Positions 53,327-60,936 of a stretch of 64,000 nt of DNA are shown piece after piece; the stretch's first letter is position 1; the number at the start of each line of letters is the position of its first letter. The notes beneath the pieces were generated by a model. It saw only the letters and a program-made list of their open reading frames with translations, had not been told where the DNA came from and searched no databases. This DNA is from Lachnospiraceae bacterium NC2004 (lineage in GTDB: Bacteria > Bacillota > Clostridia > Lachnospirales > Lachnospiraceae): the NCBI GenBank assembly GCA_000621905.1, contig JHXB01000004.1, positions 152,952-216,951 of the forward strand, in the 5' to 3' direction. A program made the translations under genes and the position numbers.

Positions 53327-53383
53327 TAATCCTCCTTATTAATTATGGTAGTGTCAAGTCTGACACTCCTTTTTTGTTACTAA

Positions 53384-53650
53384 ATCCTTTATTTACTTCA
53401 AATCATTCAATATCTTTATCAGCAAAATATCTGGCTGATAAATTTCATCTGCAAATATATACCATTAAAGCAGTGGACTTTTGATGATGCTCACTCTCCA
53501 AAGTACCAAAAGTTTAAGGTGGATGAACTTCTCATCGTCGAAGAACCTCTCCCTAAGCTCAAAAAGGAGTTCCGTCCATTCAAGCAGATGATTGAGCGGT
53601 TGAATCGCACTTATAAAGCCTCGTATCGACCCACAAACGTGGGACCTTAG
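53384..53650 (+). pseudogene. Transposase remnant (DDE type)
   Basis: An open stretch without a start reads, near its end, DELLIVEEPLPKLKKEFRPF then KQMIERLNRTYKASYRPTN. The latter looks like the C-terminal part of a DDE transposase (a LNRTYK(A)SYRPTNG block). It stops at TAG just after the motif, where a full transposase would continue. No catalytic core is left. It lies in a 690-bp gap with several repeats. Confidence 0.5.
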
Positions 53651-53860
53651 GGACCCCATGGGTCATTTGCTTTTTTTATTGTATCAGATTTCCACTAATA
53701 TAGTCAACGAGGCAAAGGGACCTTAGGGACCACCAGGGATACTAAGTTCATGCTTCGACTTCGTCTTGCATTCACTAAGTATCCCGGTATGATTGCCACG
53801 TAAGCTCATGCTACGCATTCGCTAAGTGGCAAGGGCAAGACCCCATGGGGCACGAAATCC
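53641..53860. repeat. Direct repeat and two related hairpins downstream of a transposase remnant
   Basis: GGGACCTTAGGGACC occurs at 53641-53655 and 53717-53731. Two imperfect hairpins follow, GGATACTAAGT ... ACTAAGTATCC (around 53736-53783) and GCCACGTAAGC ... GCTAAGTGGC (around 53797-53832). Their loops share TCATGCT and GCATTC. Confidence 0.55.
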
Positions 53861-53896
53861 ATTTACATTCATTATAGAAGTAATGTAGGGTTTTGG

Positions 53897-53935
53897 GTGG
53901 GGACGGTTCTTCTGGTATTTTATCATATTTTTTTC
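53897..53935. repeat. Extended repeat copy, plus orientation
   Basis: GTGGGGACGGTTCTTCTGG then TTTTATCATATTTTTTT. It lies about 80 bases before the beta-helix protein gene. Confidence 0.75.
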
Positions 53936-54016
53936 TTTTTCACCCCCATTTTTAATTTTTCTACCTCGTATTATTGTGTATAGAGAACAAAATACAGTTA
54001 TAAGGAGGACAAAACT

Positions 54017-55777
54017 ATGATTAAAAGAGAATTTACAAAGAAAACAACCAAAAAGATAATTGCTTATGCGCTTGCATTTTCACTATCAGTATCTGGATTT
54101 GTTTATGCATATGCATATGTCTCAGATAATGGAGCTCCGGGCGAACCACCAGCTTTATCCGCTGACGGAATGCCGGGACAGCCACCAACAGGCTCAGGTG
54201 ACGGAATGCCTGGCGAGCCTCCATCAGGTTCAGGTATGGGCGGTCCTGGTTCAAGTTCAAGCAACATTACTTGGACCGGAGCTACAACAATAAGCAGCGA
54301 CACCACTGAAACAGACACTACATATTCCTCAACAACAGCAGATCAGAACGCGCTCTTGGTAACCGGAGGAAATGTAACCTTAAACAACATAACAGCTACC
54401 AAAACGGGCGATTCTGACGGTGGAGATAACTGCAATTTCTACGGCACCAACTCAGCAATTACCGTTAAAGATAAGGCAAATGTTACAATAACAGGTGCAA
54501 ATGTAACCGCAGACGCCACCGGCGCAAACGGCATTTTCTGCTATGGCGGCAACGGTGGACAAAACGGAGCAGCCGGTGACGGAACTACAGTAACCATAAA
54601 GGATTCCACCATTACTACCACAGGTAATAACGGTGGCGGAATAATGACAACCGGCGGCGGAACTACCAACGCTTATAACCTTACGATCAACACAAGTGGT
54701 ACATCATCTGCTGCGATTCGTACAGACAGAGGTGGCGGAACAGTTGTTGTTGACAAGGGAACTTATAATACCACCGGCGTTGGGTCGCCTGCAATATATT
54801 CGACAGCAGATATCACTGTAAGCAACGCGACTTTAAGCTCTACACAGTCTGAGGGAATCGTGATAGAGGGCAAGAATTCCGTCACATTAAAGAATACAGA
54901 TGTCACCGCTTCAAATGTAAAGCTGAACGGTCAGGCAACCAACTATCAGGGCGTTATGCTATATCAGTCAATGTCCGGCGATTCGGCAGAAGGAACTTCA
55001 AGTTTTTCGATGACAGGCGGCACATTTACCAACAAAAATGGTGATGTTTTCTATATTACCAACACCTCATCAGAGATTAATCTTGAAAATGCTACCATTA
55101 TAAATGAAGACAGCGACAATGTATTGTTCAACGTTTCCGGCTACAGCAACTGGGGTACCAAAGGAAGTAACGGCGGTTCGGCAAATGTTACCGCATCTAA
55201 CCAGGTTCTTAACGGTAATGTAAATGTTGATGACATTTCCACAATGACTCTTACTCTCAACAATGGTTCAACATTTACGGGTGCATTTACCAACCAAAAC
55301 GCTAAGCAAATGAGTCTTAAAGTGAGCAAAGACAGCAGCGTGACACTTACAGCAGACAGCTATGTTACATCTTTAGATGTTGCCGAGGGTGGTAAGATTT
55401 ATTCTAATGGATATACACTATATGTAAACGGAGTGGCTTACACAGGTTCAGCTTTGACAAATGAAAGCGCACCTCAGACAACTGAGAGCTCTGTATCTGT
55501 TACTTCTACAAGTATTACAAATGTTAAAAGTACAGCTTCTAAGAAGGCTAAGGTTACATGGAAGGCGGTTGAGGGAGCTGACGGATATCGCATCACCTTA
55601 ACTTCCGGTAAAACTACCAAGACAGTAACTGTATCAGGAGGAAAGAAGACAAGTACAACAGTTAAAAAGTTGAAATCAAAAAAGACTTATAAAGTAACCG
55701 TTCAGGCGTATAAGGTTGTTAGTGGTAAAAAGGTATATTCTGCCAAGAGTTCAGTTAAGAAAGTGAAAGTAAAATGA
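54017..55777 (+). CDS. Secreted beta-helix protein with Pro-rich start and C-terminal fibronectin-like domain
   Basis: A 586-residue secreted protein. After a signal peptide (about 1-37) comes a Gly/Pro-rich linker (GAPGEPP, DGMPGQPPTGSG, DGMPGEPPSGSG). Residues 85-430 form short repeating beta turns typical of a right-handed beta-helix (TGGNVTLNNITATKTGD, AITVKDKANVTITGANVTAD, NNGGGIMTTGGG). The last 90 residues are a fibronectin type III-like domain with a basic end. Adhesin or carbohydrate-binding roles are plausible. The linker resembles that of the lipoprotein at 32921-34579. The ATG follows AAGGAGGAC. Confidence 0.82.
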   Translation: MIKREFTKKTTKKIIAYALAFSLSVSGFVYAYAYVSDNGAPGEPPALSADGMPGQPPTGSGDGMPGEPPSGSGMGGPGSSSSNITWTGATTISSDTTETDTTYSSTTADQNALLVTGGNVTLNNITATKTGDSDGGDNCNFYGTNSAITVKDKANVTITGANVTADATGANGIFCYGGNGGQNGAAGDGTTVTIKDSTITTTGNNGGGIMTTGGGTTNAYNLTINTSGTSSAAIRTDRGGGTVVVDKGTYNTTGVGSPAIYSTADITVSNATLSSTQSEGIVIEGKNSVTLKNTDVTASNVKLNGQATNYQGVMLYQSMSGDSAEGTSSFSMTGGTFTNKNGDVFYITNTSSEINLENATIINEDSDNVLFNVSGYSNWGTKGSNGGSANVTASNQVLNGNVNVDDISTMTLTLNNGSTFTGAFTNQNAKQMSLKVSKDSSVTLTADSYVTSLDVAEGGKIYSNGYTLYVNGVAYTGSALTNESAPQTTESSVSVTSTSITNVKSTASKKAKVTWKAVEGADGYRITLTSGKTTKTVTVSGGKKTSTTVKKLKSKKTYKVTVQAYKVVSGKKVYSAKSSVKKVKVK

Positions 55778-55800
55778 ATAATTATACTTAAGAATACAGT

Positions 55801-55833
55801 AGGGACAGATCCAAGAATACCGGGTCTGTCCCT
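55801..55833 (+). terminator. Terminator after the beta-helix gene, resembling the repeat core
   Basis: AGGGACAGATCC (55801-55812) pairs with GGGTCTGTCCCT (55822-55833), one wobble. The GGGACAG arm is close to, but not the same as, the common GGGGACGG core. Confidence 0.72.
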
Positions 55834-55875
55834 CATTTGCTTTATTATCTGATATATTATAAAATGACTTTAGAT

Positions 55876-55918
55876 ATGGGGACGGTTCTCGTGGCACAGC
55901 ATCACATTTTTATCATAT
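55876..55918. repeat. Extended repeat copy, plus orientation
   Basis: ATGGGGACGGTTCTCGTGG, then CACAGCATCACATTTTTATC. It lies just before the gene starting at 55942. Confidence 0.75.
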
Positions 55919-55941
55919 CACTGTAATTTTGGAGGTGGATT

Positions 55942-56661
55942 ATGAGTGATTGGGGATTAGTTGCGTTTTACTATGATTACGAACGCGAAGGCAGACGAAA
56001 AGAGACTGAGCATGTTGAGGGGTTCATATCAAAAGCGTATAAGTACCCGGGTGTCACCGGGATGATACTTCATGCATATAACGGTGTGAGATTTTTTATG
56101 CGCGATTGTATGGATAAGCATTATCATATTGGCGGAGAATACGATTATGAATATCCCAATCTAAATACTGCATTTGACGTGTTCTTTGATCATAAAGTGG
56201 TTGATACAGGCTATGATAATGTTTTGGCCGCAACAAAGAAGGATTTTACGGATGATGATAATTTATTGCACATGCTCTTTAACTGCGAGGGAATGTATGG
56301 ATGGATTTATGTCAAGTTTACAGGCAATCTAGAGGAAGGTTATCATTTGAAATACGGTTATTATTATGGGACTGACGAAGAATACAAGGTTATAAGCTTT
56401 AGGGAAGCGATAAAAATTGATCTTATGGCTAAAGATAAAGACTATGAACCTGGTGACGAGAACAATCTTCCTGACTGGCTTGAAGAAACGATTAAGTATT
56501 TTGAAGAAAATGCAGAATTGATGGACGAGGAAGAATTCCGAGATATGGAGAAGCCCGCAACCGAGTGGGTAAAGAAGAAAATGAAACCGGATGACTCAAC
56601 CAGAAGTGTGAACGATTCAAAGGGCGAAATGGGAGTCGTGATTAAATTTCCTAAGTGTTAA
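55942..56661 (+). CDS. Hypothetical acidic protein
   Basis: A 239-residue cytosolic, acidic and Tyr-rich protein (MSDWGLVAFYYDYEREGRR at the start, KYGYYYGTDEEYKVISFREA in the middle). The N-terminal half may be a compact alpha/beta fold; the C-terminal part is helical and charged. I do not recognise it. The ATG follows GGAGGTGG. Its stop codon TAA is the first three bases before a repeat palindrome. Confidence 0.65.
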   Translation: MSDWGLVAFYYDYEREGRRKETEHVEGFISKAYKYPGVTGMILHAYNGVRFFMRDCMDKHYHIGGEYDYEYPNLNTAFDVFFDHKVVDTGYDNVLAATKKDFTDDDNLLHMLFNCEGMYGWIYVKFTGNLEEGYHLKYGYYYGTDEEYKVISFREAIKIDLMAKDKDYEPGDENNLPDWLEETIKYFEENAELMDEEEFRDMEKPATEWVKKKMKPDDSTRSVNDSKGEMGVVIKFPKC

Positions 56662-56687
56662 GGGGACGGTTCTAAAGAACCGTCCCC
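56662..56687. repeat. 26-bp repeat-family palindrome between convergent genes
   Basis: GGGGACGGTTCT, AA, AGAACCGTCCCC. A perfect 12-bp stem with a two-base loop right after a stop codon, acting as a likely terminator for both genes. Confidence 0.85.
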
Positions 56688-56699
56688 ACACTCCTCGGA

Positions 56700-57515
56700 T
56701 TATTTTACCAACTCCCAAAATGCTACCGCAGAAGACGCGGCGACATTCAGCGAGTCTACACCTTTATGCATAGGAATAATTGAGACATAATCACTCTTAC
56801 TAAGTGTACTTTCGCTTATTCCATATCCTTCAGAGCCAAATACTATGGCTCTTTTTTCATTTGCCTTTAGACGGGAATCTGTAAGAGGAATTGCATCATC
56901 AGCAAGCGCCATCGATATCACTGTAAAGCCTTGATTATGCAGCATATCTACATAATCTGTCCCCTTGGGGATATATGTCCAAGGAACTTGAAACACCGTA
57001 CCCACAGACACTCTTGCAGCCCTTCTGTAAAAGGGATCCGTGGAATCCTCGGTTATTAACACCGCATCGATTCCAAGAGCCGCCGCCGAGCGAAATATCG
57101 CGCCGAGATTGGTAGGGTTAACAACATTTTCAAGAACTGCAATGTGTGTGCAACCCGCTATTAATTCCTCCGGCTTTTTAACTTTGGGTCTTTCAAATGC
57201 TGCCAGTAACCCGCGCGTCAGATTATACCCGGTAATGCTCCTTATCACATCGAGATCTGCTTCATAAATATCTATGTCATCTCCGACTTTGGCAATAACA
57301 TTCTTTATCGCCTCATTATGAAGCTCGCCTGACTCCGCAAACATCGAAATCGGCTTAGCACCAAAATCAAAAGCGCGCTCTATCACCATCGGAGATTCAG
57401 CTATAAACACGCCTCCGTAAGGCTCGTTATAGTGAAGCAGCTGCGCCTCATTGTACTTTGTATATATCGCGACCCTCTCGTCGTCTATATCATTTACCTT
57501 AATATACTTACTCAA
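56700..57515 (-). CDS. TrmH/SpoU family RNA 2'-O-methyltransferase
   Basis: A 271-residue SPOUT methyltransferase with the three knot motifs: NPTNLGAIFRSAAALG (motif 1, near 133), IVFGSEGYGI (motif 2, near 222) and IPMHKGVDSLNVAASSAVAF (motif 3, near 246). An N-terminal L30e-like substrate-binding region precedes them. It methylates ribose 2'-OH in rRNA or tRNA; the target base cannot be read here. Translation starts at a TTG (57515) after AAAGGAGA. It follows the aroK gene by 15 bases and is probably cotranscribed with it. Confidence 0.92.
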   Translation of the reverse strand: MSKYIKVNDIDDERVAIYTKYNEAQLLHYNEPYGGVFIAESPMVIERAFDFGAKPISMFAESGELHNEAIKNVIAKVGDDIDIYEADLDVIRSITGYNLTRGLLAAFERPKVKKPEELIAGCTHIAVLENVVNPTNLGAIFRSAAALGIDAVLITEDSTDPFYRRAARVSVGTVFQVPWTYIPKGTDYVDMLHNQGFTVISMALADDAIPLTDSRLKANEKRAIVFGSEGYGISESTLSKSDYVSIIPMHKGVDSLNVAASSAVAFWELVK

Positions 57516-57530
57516 AAAAATCTCCTTTAC

Positions 57531-58034
57531 TTAATTGCGTAACTGTTCCATAACCAGGCAAACTGTATCTTCGATCGAAGTTCCCTTCTCCTCGACGATT
57601 ATGTCGGCATATTTCTCGTAAAGCACCGAGCGGGTCGCATACATTTGCTCAATACTCTCGCCGGGACGAATCACTACTCCGCGCGCCTTAAGATCTGTGA
57701 GCCTGTCTTTCAAATTATCAAGACTCACCTTGAGATAAATTATCGTCGCATTATTAGACAAATGCTTCATGCCCGCGTCACTGTATATAGCGCTTCCGCC
57801 CGTTGCAATGACAGTATTATCAACATTTATCGATAAAAGCGCTTGTTCTTCGCGTTTTAAAAAATCGTCAATTCCGTGCTCCTCAATAAGCTCGTTAAGT
57901 TTAGCATTTTCTCTTTGCTGAATAACTATGTCGGAATCAATAAAATTCATACCCATTACCTTGGCAACGATAACGCCTACCGTGCTTTTACCGGAAGCCG
58001 GCATTCCGACAAATACTATATTCTTTCTGCTCAT
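57531..58034 (-). CDS. aroK: Shikimate kinase
   Basis: A 167-residue AroK-type P-loop kinase: Walker A GMPASGKST at residues 10-18, the shikimate-binding Asp in FIDSDIVI near 34, TGGSAIY near 78, and an Arg-containing lid (KARGVVIRPGES) near 115-127. It phosphorylates shikimate in aromatic amino acid synthesis. The start ATG follows AGGAGACAGC. It is the first gene of a two-gene unit with trmH. Confidence 0.9.
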   Translation of the reverse strand: MSRKNIVFVGMPASGKSTVGVIVAKVMGMNFIDSDIVIQQRENAKLNELIEEHGIDDFLKREEQALLSINVDNTVIATGGSAIYSDAGMKHLSNNATIIYLKVSLDNLKDRLTDLKARGVVIRPGESIEQMYATRSVLYEKYADIIVEEKGTSIEDTVCLVMEQLRN

Positions 58035-58234
58035 ATGCTGTCTCCTTTATGTTTGTTATTTGACCGGTTTTACTGTGACTTCATCCAACTTAACAAATGA
58101 TATATGCATTTTTAAGAATAAATCAACTACCTTACCTTAATTCTTTTATCGCCGTTTATATTGCTTTATAGTTTATGGATTATTTTATAGTGGTTTATAA
58201 TATGTGTCAAGGATTGGGAGAATGTGGGGGGGAT

Positions 58235-58276
58235 GAGGGGACGGTTCCAGCGGTCGTTTCTCACGTTTTTCTCACA
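58235..58276. repeat. Extended repeat copy, plus orientation
   Basis: GAGGGGACGGTTCCAGCGG then TTTCTCACGTTTTTCTCAC. It is a slightly changed copy upstream of a small secreted protein gene. The surrounding 405-base gap (58035-58440) also holds a widespread CATTCTGAGCGAAGCG repeat and a partial core (GGGGACAGGTCTTG near 58405). Confidence 0.7.
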
Positions 58277-58344
58277 AAGGGGGGAGAATTAAGTGAAAAC
58301 TTGATGTTTACTATAAAAACTGAGGTTTTGTTCATATTGGGTAC

Positions 58345-58384
58345 GTGTCATTCTGAGCGAAGCGAAGAATCTTTCTTCCGAATG
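58345..58384. repeat. Copy of the GTCATTCTGAGCGAAGCG repeat common in many bacteria
   Basis: TGTCATTCTGAGCGAAGCGA followed by AGAATCTTTC is a recurrent intergenic sequence that is often mistaken for coding (read as HSERSEESF). Here it is a single copy. Confidence 0.7.
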
Positions 58385-58440
58385 AAATGAGGAAGAACAA
58401 CCATGGGGACAGGTCTTGTAGTACGAGGAGGGAATCAAAG

Positions 58441-58710
58441 ATGAAAATACTTAAAAGGGCTTTAGTATCTAGTATACTTGCTTTAGTTTTAGTGGCTAAT
58501 CCAGCAGGTGGAGAAGTTGATAATAGCGCAAATGCTAAAACTAAACCAACTATAAAAATGTACGGTTCAAAGAACTATACTGTTTATACCGGCGAATCGT
58601 TAAAGGTAGGGAAAGTAGTTGCAAAATACAAAGGAAAGAAACTGGCTGCAAAGAAATTTAAAGTTACAGTGAAAAAGAATGAAGTGAAAAGAGTTAAAGA
58701 TAAAATATAA
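58441..58710 (+). CDS. Small secreted protein, probably truncated
   Basis: An 89-residue protein with a signal peptide (about 1-24) and a short basic mature part (KPTIKMYGSKNYTVYTGESL, then VKVGKVVAKYKGKKLAAKKF). It looks like the first strand pair of a bacterial Ig-like or cell-wall domain, which then ends too soon, at a stop codon directly before a long hairpin. The ATG follows AGGAGGGAATC. I read it as a shortened gene, but a genuine small secreted protein is possible. Confidence 0.6.
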   Translation: MKILKRALVSSILALVLVANPAGGEVDNSANAKTKPTIKMYGSKNYTVYTGESLKVGKVVAKYKGKKLAAKKFKVTVKKNEVKRVKDKI

Positions 58711-58763
58711 GGGATAATTAATCTTTAAGTGTCTAAAAACTATATTTAAAGATAAATTATCCC
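58711..58763. other. Long imperfect hairpin after the small secreted protein gene
   Basis: GGGATAATTAATCTTTAA (58711-58728) pairs with TTTAAAGATAAATTATCCC (58745-58763) with two mismatches and a 16-base loop. It may be a terminator, though no T run follows, or the end of an inserted element. Confidence 0.65.
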
Positions 58764-58765
58764 TA

Positions 58766-58811
58766 AATGTGAGAAAAAAGTGATAAAAGACCACCAGAAC
58801 CGTCCCCGCTT
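58766..58811. repeat. Extended repeat copy, minus orientation
   Basis: AATGTGAGAAAAAAGTGATA, then CCACCAGAACCGTCCCCGC. It lies between convergent genes, next to the long hairpin. Confidence 0.75.
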
Positions 58812-58817
58812 ACTCAC

Positions 58818-60689
58818 TTACTTCCTCGACTTCTTAATCTTATACATCGCAGTGTCGGCAAGTTTCATGGCTTCTTTGAAGCTGAACTTCTCGTTTAGAG
58901 TAGTAGTAAAATATCCCGTGCTCGAATGAACCTTATATTCACGCCCGGACTTTTGGTTGTAATCGTCAAGATATCTGTCTATCTTAGTGATTATAGCGTC
59001 AATGTCCACATCGCCGATAACAACCGAGAATAGCTCGTCACCGCCGAAACGGCTGCATATCGCATGATCGGGACAAGATGATCTAAGTGCCGATGCTAAA
59101 ACTGCAATAGCATTGTCACCCTCAGCGTGTCCAAAAGTGTCGTTAATATATTTGAGCCCGTCAAGATCCGACATAATCAGTGTAATCTTAGAATCAGTGT
59201 ATTCATCATCTTCAATAATGTCAGTAAAAATCTCCTTAAAACCGATTCTGTTATATAGCCCGGTCAGGTTGTCCTTCTTATACATTTCGGCAATCTGCTC
59301 AGAAAGCTTCTCCTGGTATTTGCTATCAACATAACCACCTATTCCAAGGCTTAGTGCATTGGAGATACTTGCTGTCTTCGTATACATCGTAATATCATAG
59401 TCTTTGAAGAAATAGCAGACATATCCTATAGGCTTGCCCATATAGTCAAGGACATTGTAAACAAGAGGATATCCACCCTCAAAGAGATTGTTTATCCTCT
59501 CTTTTTTGCACAATGCCAAGGAAGCTTTTATATCTCCGGTGTTACTGTAATATTTGGCGAAATTAGTGTCAAATACCACTTCTAAATGGTCTTTCTTGAA
59601 TGTGTTATTGGTTGTGAAGAAGTTCTCGCTGAAATCAAAACACTTAGAATCAACCGCACAGTAAAGATCGGTTATCCTAGAGTTGACCATACGAAGAACC
59701 ATCTCGTCCATGTCAGCACTGGTCTGCATCTTGGTTGCAACATCATGGTAGATACGAATATCATCCTGATATCTATAAAAACTATCATTCAAACGGCTAA
59801 GAAGCATCTCGCCCTGAATAGTATGAGAAGGGCATCCACACGACTCATTAGGAATAAGTGTAGGAGTAATGGAAGTGCTCTCGGCAGTGCCGGTGGCTAA
59901 TACACTTATAACAGTGTTGATTGTAGCATCAGCAAGAATCATAGTATCACAGCTGACTGTCGAAATCTTAGGGGTAGTAAGGTATACCTCTTCATACCCA
60001 TCAAAACCTGTGACTATAACATCTTCAGGAACTCTATAGCCTGATGAGATTAAAACATCGCACACGTTAATTGCCATGATATCATTGGCGCAAATAATGG
60101 CATCCGGAATATTGCCTGATTCGATAAGCTTCTCGGTTGCGGCTCTTGCAGGCAAAGCCCAAAACTCGCCATAGCTTATCATACTGTCATTGAAAGTAAA
60201 ACCCTTCTCCTCAACAACTTTTTTGAATACGTCTATTCTGTCTTCAGAGAAAGGATTATCCTTGAAGCCGGCCATGATGTGTGGATTCTTGATATCATGT
60301 TCTTCAAAAACATGTCTGACTATCTGCTCGAAACCTGCTTTGTAGTCAAAATTAATGTTGATGGTATCTTCTTTACCGCCATCAATTACAATTACAGGTA
60401 GGTTGTGCTTTTGTGATTCGGAAATGATATGATTACTCACCGTGTTGCTCTTAATCTTCTCACTCATAACGATAACAGCGTCAATTATGTCAAATGGCAT
60501 AATGTCGTAGACTGCAATCTCCGGGGTGAGCTCATCCTCCTGCCAGTAGAACTCCGAATTGATCGCAAAAATCAAAAGAGTGGCAGAGCGTTCTTTAAGC
60601 GATTCATTTATTTTTTTGATAAACCCATGTGTTGGTGGGTCGTATATTCTTGATGTGCATAGAGCAACAATCTTTCTACCATTAAGCAT
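58818..60689 (-). CDS. Diguanylate cyclase with periplasmic-binding-protein-like sensor
   Basis: A 623-residue protein with no signal peptide or membrane helix, so it is cytosolic. Residues 1-285 are a LacI-type peripheral sugar-binding domain without the DNA-binding HTH (PPTHGFIKKINESLKERS at the start, ICANDIMAINVCDVLISSGY, VIVTGFDGYEEVYLTTPKIS). A helical, possibly GAF-like, linker follows. The C-terminal GGDEF domain has RFGGDELFSV near residue 548, an active-site variant GGDEL. It would turn sensing of a sugar-like ligand into c-di-GMP synthesis. It is divergent from the chemoreceptor gene next to it. Confidence 0.87.
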   Translation of the reverse strand: MLNGRKIVALCTSRIYDPPTHGFIKKINESLKERSATLLIFAINSEFYWQEDELTPEIAVYDIMPFDIIDAVIVMSEKIKSNTVSNHIISESQKHNLPVIVIDGGKEDTININFDYKAGFEQIVRHVFEEHDIKNPHIMAGFKDNPFSEDRIDVFKKVVEEKGFTFNDSMISYGEFWALPARAATEKLIESGNIPDAIICANDIMAINVCDVLISSGYRVPEDVIVTGFDGYEEVYLTTPKISTVSCDTMILADATINTVISVLATGTAESTSITPTLIPNESCGCPSHTIQGEMLLSRLNDSFYRYQDDIRIYHDVATKMQTSADMDEMVLRMVNSRITDLYCAVDSKCFDFSENFFTTNNTFKKDHLEVVFDTNFAKYYSNTGDIKASLALCKKERINNLFEGGYPLVYNVLDYMGKPIGYVCYFFKDYDITMYTKTASISNALSLGIGGYVDSKYQEKLSEQIAEMYKKDNLTGLYNRIGFKEIFTDIIEDDEYTDSKITLIMSDLDGLKYINDTFGHAEGDNAIAVLASALRSSCPDHAICSRFGGDELFSVVIGDVDIDAIITKIDRYLDDYNQKSGREYKVHSSTGYFTTTLNEKFSFKEAMKLADTAMYKIKKSRK

Positions 60690-60731
60690 TATAATTACCT
60701 ACCCTTGTGATATAGTTAAACATCATTTGCT

Positions 60732-60737
60732 ATTATA
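60732..60737 (-). promoter_or_regulatory. -10 box for the diguanylate cyclase gene
   Basis: TATAAT on the minus strand, preceded by TG. The -35 region is weak (TACTAC). The site is about 43 bases before the ATG. Confidence 0.5.
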
Positions 60738-60831
60738 CACCTATTCTTCTTACAGTAGTAGTGTTATTTTATTAAATAGTCTAATATTTTGTAAATTTTA
60801 GCCAAAGAACCTGTTAGTTTATGGAATTATA

Positions 60832-60860
60832 TTGATAAAATACACAAAATATGTTATTAT
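60832..60860 (+). promoter_or_regulatory. SigA-type promoter for the second chemoreceptor gene
   Basis: TTGATA (60832-60837), 17 bases, TATTAT (60855-60860). No sigma-28 match is visible here, in contrast to the flagellar genes. Confidence 0.65.
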
Positions 60861-60936
60861 AAATAATGGTGTTAGGTTTCCGCTATGTATCATCAAGGGA
60901 ACAAGACATAATATTAACGAAGCGAGGTGTTTGGTG

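Noticed and set aside
58175..58390. 71-codon frame ending in CHSERSEESFFRMK
   Set aside because: This is the known false reading of the CATTCTGAGCGAAGCG repeat plus a GGGGACGG copy.
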